A stretch of DNA of 64,000 nt, from contig CM028907.1 of NCBI GenBank assembly GCA_016801845.1, forward strand, positions 23,314,598 through 23,378,597, read 5' to 3'. The translations under genes and the position numbers were made by a program. The notes beneath the pieces were generated by a model that searched no databases, was not told where the DNA came from, and saw only the letters and a list, made by a program, of their open reading frames with translations. This document shows positions 61,706 through 64,000 of this stretch, one piece after another. Origin of the DNA: Polydactylus sextarius. Lineage: Eukaryota > Chordata > Actinopteri > Polynemidae. Each line of letters begins with the position of its first letter. Positions within the stretch are counted from its first letter, which is position 1.

Positions 61706-63761
61706 ATGTCGCTGCTTGTAGCTGGTGAGTTTAAAATCCTGTGAAAGTTTTTGACACGTTTGTTGACATTTTTCTTTTAGTGTTGTTGTGTTTCCGTAAA
61801 TTCTCATATTTGATTTGATTTTCATTTTATCTGAGTTAAGAAACACCAACGCATGAATGAGTTAAACTAATTGAAGAGAAAAATGTAAATACATTTGTTA
61901 AAGAAGTTAGATAAAAATGTGTAATAACAGTTTAACAGATGTTTGACATCACGTCATCACGTCAGGATTTTTAATGATAAATATGTTAAATGTTATAAAA
62001 ACTGAAGTTGGAATAAAAATCATTTCATCAGACGACTTTCCAGTCTGGTGCAAATCTGCAAATGTGCATTTATGTAAATTTATCCAATAATTACACTAAC
62101 GTAAAACTTATTTTAGAAAATGACAAAAATCAGGTGTTTTCTGTTTTTGTTTTGTTTTCTCTAATAGTTAAAGACTTGATTCAGTCTTATCGGGATTCTG
62201 TGACAGAGGATTAGAAAGAAAAATAAACTGTGGAAATATAAATAAACAAATATTCTCTGAGATTATAACCTAATTTGTGAAAATCACAAATTTATGAGAA
62301 AGAATCTCATTGCTTCACGTGGATATCAACAGACAGGTAATCCCATAATTCACAGCAGCAAGTGATAATATGGCCGAGGTTATTTGACTTTAAAAAGGAG
62401 ATTTTATTTTATTCTTGTAGATCTGTGAGTTTGATTCCAGAGAAATTGCCCAATTTGTTGTGAATTTATGAATGTATTTAAATGTTTCGGTTTCATAAGT
62501 TTGTGAGTTTTTGTGTGAATCTCTGACTTATTTTCTTGGTATCATTGCTCCCTTGTCTTAGCCAACATGTTGTTTTTTATAGTATTTCCAAGATTAAAGA
62601 GAGATGACACGGACGAGTGCTCGGTCTTCAGTGTTAAATAAAGTTTAGTTTAATTTTGCCGTCTTTGTTTTCAGACCTGACCAGAGGAGTCATGACTGAG
62701 TTCCAGGAGAAACTGCGTCAGCAGCACGAGGAGTCGATGCACCGCGAGCTGGAGGCGCTGCTCACTACGGCCGACAAGCGGGAGGCGGAGGTGAGAGAAA
62801 CGTTTTCATCTGTTCTCAGATCAGTTCACGTCCAACGTCAAAGTCACAAACGTGGATGTGTGAAGCAGAGTGGCTACGGTGGCCCATGAGGGCAGAGCTG
62901 CCACAGGCATGTGTGTGTGTGTGTGTGTGTGTGTGTACCTTGTTTTTCCTACATTGTGGGGACCTGTCTTCCTTGTGGGGACAAAAAGCTGGTCCCCATG
63001 ATGTAAAAAACAAAAAATGAAGGTGAAGACATGACTTAAGGTTTGGTTAAGGTTACGGTCAGGTTTAGATAAAGGTTAGACAAGTGGTACCAACAAATGA
63101 GATCTCTGGGGTTTCCAAGAAAGTCTCCAGAAAATGAATGGAAGTCAGTGATATGTCCCCACAAGGCATGAAAACAAACGTGTGTGTGTCACACATACAG
63201 ATCAAATATTTGCCTGTATGTCGACACACAGGGTCTGTCAGCGTCTCTGAACACACAGTCCTGGAGCAACATGAGGCCGACGACCCAGAGGTTATGGATC
63301 ATCTGATCTGACCAATGTTCATCTGCTGAAATATGCTTTGCACTTTTGTTCCACAGGGACAGAGAACATTAACGATCATTACTGAAGCTTAGAAATTAGC
63401 TCAAAGATATTTTTGATCCATTATCTGCCGACGGTCGACTGTCAAAGCGACACCTGAGATAACGTCTCAGTTCCGTCCAATTAAAGTGAAACTAAGAATT
63501 GTTTGACAGTTTGTACACTAACGTTGGTGCAGAAATATAAAAGAGTATATTTGTTATTTTGGTTTTAATCTAACTTTAAAGTTGATTTATTTTGATATCT
63601 AATATTTTAGTAAAAAATAGATTTAAAATTGTTTCACTTTCATTCTGTCACAGATCTCCAGGAAAGACTTCGATGGCTTCAAAAAACTCTTCCACAGATT
63701 CCTCCAGGTCAAAGGTCCCGCCGTCGACTGGGCCAAGATCAGCCGGCCACCGGAGGACTCG
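61706..63761 (+). CDS. ugp2: UTP-glucose-1-phosphate uridylyltransferase, 5' part (continues beyond window)
   Basis: The enzyme makes UDP-glucose from glucose-1-phosphate and UTP in the cytosol, for glycogen, glycoprotein and glucuronide synthesis. Coding exons seen: 61706-61724, 62675-62790 and 63654-63761, in continuous frame, giving 81 residues of a protein usually about 500 long. The start MSLLVADL parallels human MSRFVQDL, with the intron falling in the same Asp codon. KKLFHRFLQ and DWAKISRPPEDS match the human KLFHRFLQ and DWGKIQRPPEDS segment. An internal Met (MTEFQEKL, 62692) could serve as the shorter isoform's start, as in human. The catalytic nucleotide-binding loop lies in later exons outside the window. 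Confidence 0.92.
62909..63191 (+). repeat. Fish 'GTGGGGAC' dispersed repeat with flanking TG arrays, ugp2 intron
   Basis: A TG array (62911-62936), then TTGTGGGGACC and CTTGTGGGGAC (about 62955-62981), GGTTAAGGTTACGG, GAATGGAAGTCAGTGATATG and TCCCCACAAGG, ending in GTGTGTGTG. The order and words match a repeat very common in percomorph introns. The class is uncertain. Confidence 0.65.
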
Positions 63762-64000
63762 GTAAGTGCCGGACACGTCTACACATTTCATCAGAGCTGC
63801 GATCATCTGCAGCAATGGTTACTTAACTGTGGCTAAATGCAAATGAGACACAAACAAAATGTTGGACTGTTCCTTTAAACGATTCAGCCGCTGCAGAGCA
63901 TCAGAAACAAACTTAACGTAACCAGATCCCAGTGCAGAGAGCACTCAGACTCAAGCCAAGTATTTATCAGCATGGTGACATTTCATTCATACACACGCGC

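Noticed and set aside
1..64000. CRISPR arrays, operons or prokaryotic mobile elements
   Set aside because: The window is vertebrate nuclear DNA with spliced genes; the regular repeats are microsatellites and minisatellites without CRISPR spacer structure.

Overview
The window is a stretch of vertebrate nuclear DNA, almost certainly from a teleost and probably a percomorph. Exons have GT-AG introns and the gaps between genes are long. Fish-type dispersed repeats are present (tRNA-derived SINEs, a V-SINE-like element, the 'GTGGGGAC' repeat, decayed 'TCATTTTGTGTC' minisatellites), with many long TA, CA/TG and ATT microsatellites. Species cannot be named from the sequence alone.

Three protein-coding genes are certain, all on the + strand: otx1 (promoter about 8.1-8.3 kb; coding exons 9989-12865), mdh1 (50835-56958, nine coding exons, complete) and the 5' part of ugp2 (promoter about 59.5 kb; coding exons from 61706, running off the right edge). 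The order OTX1-MDH1-UGP2 matches human 2p15. WDPCP, which lies between OTX1 and MDH1 in human, was not recognised here. One tRNA gene, tRNA-Val(UAC), lies at 20476-20548. A CpG-rich promoter-like block at 46.0-46.6 kb carries a possible first exon encoding a signal peptide, whose gene I cannot identify.

Layout: 1-8 kb is upstream DNA of otx1 with candidate conserved non-coding elements and microsatellites. 8-13.4 kb is otx1. 13.4-46 kb is a gene-poor stretch with decayed minisatellites, SINEs, a LINE relic, the tRNA gene and several blocks that look like conserved regulatory DNA, as expected around a developmental homeobox gene. 46-50.6 kb holds the orphan exon and repeats. 50.6-57.3 kb is mdh1, with a 1.2-kb inverted-repeat element in intron 3. 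57.3-59.4 kb is repeat-rich and includes a second copy of a repeat found just upstream of mdh1. From 59.5 kb onward is ugp2.

Functionally, otx1 is a K50 homeodomain regulator of forebrain and midbrain patterning, while mdh1 and ugp2 are housekeeping enzymes (cytosolic malate dehydrogenase; UTP-glucose-1-phosphate uridylyltransferase) with CpG-type promoters. The best find is in mdh1. Reading through its UGA stop (context UGA-CUG) adds a 21-residue tail ending in Ser-Arg-Leu, a peroxisomal targeting signal. This is the fish counterpart of the readthrough isoform MDH1x known in mammals.
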